A stretch of DNA of 64,000 nucleotides. Origin: Eremophila alpestris peregrina (lineage: Eukaryota; Chordata; Aves; Passeriformes; Alaudidae). Position numbers and translations under genes: made by a program. Below the pieces are notes generated by a model. It was given only the letters and a program-made list of their open reading frames with translations, searched no databases and had not been told where the DNA came from. Every line of letters begins with the position of its first letter. The first letter of the stretch is position 1. Positions 60,801 through 64,000 of the stretch are shown here, in pieces. The stretch covers positions 7,444,417 through 7,508,416 of the forward strand of contig WMCF01000030.1 in assembly GCA_009792885.1 (NCBI GenBank), given 5' to 3'.

Positions 60801-63800
60801 TTGTCACCTTCAAAACTGATTCTTTGCTCAGAAAGTACCATAGTTCAAGCAATCAGTGTCAGACAGAAGAGACAGAACATCTAAATTTTTCAAAATGGAA
60901 TTATTCTGTGGAAAATCTTTCTTTTCTAGCTTAGGTCTCTGGACTGTGTCCTCCTGTCTCCAGAGTGCCTGTAAGAGAGCTTCCAGAACTGTCAAAACTG
61001 TTCTTTTAAATGTTTTTGCTCTTCTCACCATCTACTTAGGATATAGGTCACAAAGGGATACAAGGAATGGAATAATTGTACTCTTCCCTAGCTACCTCCA
61101 GATGACATGATAGAAGAAAGAAAAATATGAGAACATTAAAGTTGGAAGTGATGAAAGACTGGGAGCTTTGAGGCCGGTCCAGGGAGCAGTGCAGTGGCCA
61201 GGAAGCCACTTCCCTTGGAACAGTCTTGGCTGAGCAGATCTGAAGACAGAACTTTCTGTGTAATTCCTTTACTTCTGCATTTTGAAGATTGCCTTTTGGA
61301 ACGCATTGTAAATCACTCATGAACAATCCTAAAGCCAAAACAGAGTTTCCTGTGGAGAAAACAAAACAGTCAAGCTTAGCCATCACTCATCTAAAAAGTT
61401 ATTTCGATAGTTATTTATCTCCATTTAAATTATAAATCCTCTGCTGGAAGTGTTCAGTGTTTGAACTTTGTGAGTGTTTTACATTGAGAAACCCATAACC
61501 CAGCAGAGGAGGTTATAGGGATACTTTTACCCCAATTACAGCTTCTGGGTTTTGCATTCCTCTTCTAACATCTAGTTTCTTGAGGAAAAAAGACCAATTT
61601 CAAGAGGTTCAATGGGAAAACACAGAGGACTTATCTAGTTTATTCCTTGCTCTTTTTTCCTATGCTTAGCATTGGTTTGCAGGTTTTAAGAGTACAGTAA
61701 AAGTGATGCAGTCTTCACTGCTCTGGCCATTAAGCCATTATGGCCATAAAGATGTCTTTGTTGGATACCTTTCTGTACCAAACAGTGGTTCTATCATTTT
61801 TAAATCCAGAAAGTCAAAACTATTTGTCTTCTTGTAACGTATCTTATATACATATATCTAATGTATACTAGAATTGCCTACCAGAAAAAAAAATAGCTGC
61901 CATATATAATTAATTCAATAGAATTTTCAAAAAAATAATCAGTTTTCCCATGGCTAAATGGCATTTTCACAAATTGAGTTAACCACCAGCTTGCACTAAA
62001 TTTGGCAAAACAGGATTAAGGAAAAAGTTATAAATTCAATTGTTGCTCTTTGCCTTTTCAGCTCATCTGTAAGTTGACAACTACTTAGTTAATATTTTTG
62101 TATAAATAAGTCTAGATAGATGAGATGTGAAATGATAGCATTCCCAACACATAGGAAACCCTCTTACTCCCCTTCTGCTGACTGGTTTAAAATTTAAGCT
62201 TTGTACCTGCAAATCCCAGAGTCCCTTTATCTCTCACCTCCTATCTGGTGTTAACAGGAAGTGATTTCTTGGTCTGAAGTTTACATTTTTCTGTAGCAAT
62301 ACAAGCAATACAAGCACAGGGATTTAAATAAGAAACAGAACTAGGGAGACCGGATTAAGATGTATCTTTTTCCTATGGATGATATCTGATCCTAAATAAG
62401 CAAATGCCAGAATTTTATCTGGCCTCAGTGGTAGTTAAATTTTATTCTGGAGGCATATAATGGAAATAGTGACTTTCTCAGTGTCTCTGGAAAATCTCCT
62501 GAACTGTCCATGGCATTTTCCAAAATCCATAGCTGACAACCGAGCCTTAATATGTTTAAAAATTTTGCTTTATTTAAAAAAAAAAATTGTACATTAAGTT
62601 GAAAGATTATTTTACATGACAAGCTTGAATGGCAATTTTGTAGGGCTACCTTCATCTAACCTTTATGAGTTAGTGGCATATTTCTCTTAAATGTTTCTGC
62701 TCTGTTGCCCTCCCTGTGCCAATGCCCCAAAGACAACAAAGCAAACAACTCAACTGAGTGAAGAGCTTCTCTGTGTTTCTTCTCACTCTGTTACCCACTT
62801 TAAATTAGGAATGGTGTAGGCTTGGCTGTTTGCAATTCCTGTATCATACCTTGAAAAAAATGACTCCTTGTGCTCCACTCATTTCCTAGCAGATACAGTT
62901 TATGTGACAAATCTACCACCTTAAAAGCCAGTAATTGTCCCTCTAAATGAAATTGGCAATTTCATATAGAGAAGACAATTACTAAATTGACTAAACAATT
63001 TTCGTTCTTATGTCATCTGCAGGTGGTCCTTCCAGGTCTTTCCTGAGAGACACTGGAAAGGCAGCCAGAACTGTTACTCTTTTTCATGTCCCTTTAGATA
63101 AATCAAGATTAAATGTCCTTGTTTGGCAGTCTTGCCCTTTATTCACTAAACATAAAGATAAATGCTGTAAAGGCAAGGCTTGTGCAGGTATTAGAAAATA
63201 AACTTTACATTTCAGCATTTTATTATACCTTGGCATGGCTTTTCGTTAGAGTGCTTCTCTCCCAAGGATAGCAAATTTAGACAATCTCACTCAGTAAAGA
63301 AAAGTGAATTAGAAATAATAGAAAGTAGAACTAGGTAGTAAAATAAGTATAAAGCTAAAGTCTGAACCCAAAACTTCACCCAGACTTAAGCCTATGTGGA
63401 AACTGAAAAAAAAATTAAAAGGGTTGAAACTCTCACTATGTGACAGCAGAGAAATACTTGTAATGAAGAGTGGGGTATTTTTGTTTCTTAGCCTTCTAAG
63501 AGAGTATTTTCACTAAAACTGGCCTGACATCTTTGAATATTGGAAAGAGTTTTCTTGCGTTGTAGAGTAATAAAAGCAACCTTTTGAAAGTTTCCCAGAG
63601 ATTTGTGGCAAAATGTCCATTCTGAAAGATTGAGGATTTTACTTAACTTTTTTCTTCCTTCCTTAAAGTTAATTTTTTTCACAAAAAAATTGCATTTAAT
63701 TTGAAAAATTTCAGATTTTACAAAGGATCAATTTTGATGATCAAGAAAACCCCATGCAAATTTTTGAAAACATTGTCACCAATTTTGCTGTGGAGTACAC

Positions 63801-64000
63801 TGTAACAAATTACTGTGATTCAGTGCTCCAGTCAGGAAAGTATTCTAGCTAATATATTCCAAATGAACTACTTTTATTCCATGAAAACAATATTTCCAAA
63901 ATGAAGAAGTTCCCATGGAAAATTTTCAGACGCTACCCACTTCAGAGTTAGAAAAATGAAAGCATAGACAAATGTCACATTCTTTTACTATTTTTTTAAT
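57891..64000. other. Non-coding AT-rich DNA, one unassigned 126-codon frame
   Basis: About 6 kb of AT-rich unique sequence. The longest frame outside repeats in the window lies at 58705-59085 (plus, 126 codons). Its peptide has no signal peptide, membrane segment or motif I recognise, and an opposite-strand frame (58616-58849) overlaps it, so chance is likely. An (ATTTTT)n-type tract lies at 60241-60271. A GC-richer island at 61150-61250 is unclassified. A 112-codon minus frame at 61048-61386 is unrecognised. Confidence 0.45.
60241..60271. repeat. (ATTTTT)n low-complexity tract
   Basis: Imperfect repetition of ATTTTT/ATTTT units over about 31 bases in an AT-rich surround. Confidence 0.8.

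Overview
This window looks like a gene-poor, AT-rich stretch of a bird nuclear genome, most likely a songbird (passerine) or a close relative. The bird call rests on repeated 3' ends of CR1 LINEs, the dominant avian retrotransposon, with the family's typical tail (variants of ATTCTGTGATTCTGTGA) and a recognisable C-terminal part of the CR1 ORF2 protein. The songbird call is weaker. It rests on one solo LTR whose ends and internal landmarks resemble passerine endogenous-retrovirus LTRs as I remember them. No bacterial or viral gene organisation, rRNA, tRNA or CRISPR array is visible.

Layout. 1-1070: two divergently oriented CR1 copies almost touching. 1071-13424: AT-rich unique DNA with one CR1 tail at 3809-3978. 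13425-21640: a CR1 tail, a weak exon-like segment at 14095-14155, a 17-bp inverted repeat at 15194-15298, and unique DNA with enhancer-like blocks at 18700-19830. 21641-22600: a CR1 split by a solo LTR with a 6-bp target duplication. 22601-42044: about 19 kb of mostly unique DNA with several GC-richer patches, possible regulatory blocks (around 24.0, 27.1, 31.2, 36.5 and 39.2 kb) and a 35-base assembly gap at 37843-37877. 42045-48192: an internal CR1 reverse-transcriptase fragment and a CR1 tail. 48193-49511: a second CR1 split by a solo LTR, which carries an (AT)16 microsatellite. 49512-64000: AT-rich unique DNA with two homeodomain/POU-motif-rich blocks near 51.2 and 52.4 kb and one internally deleted CR1 at 55670-55950.

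I find no host protein-coding gene I can support. All open frames are short (172 codons at most). The longest is the antisense of an LTR, others lie inside CR1, and the rest have no recognisable family and usually overlap equally open frames on the other strand. The window is therefore best read as a gene desert or the inside of a very large intron. Any function is more likely regulatory than coding. That reading is inference and needs alignment to other bird genomes. Boundaries of repeats are estimated by eye.
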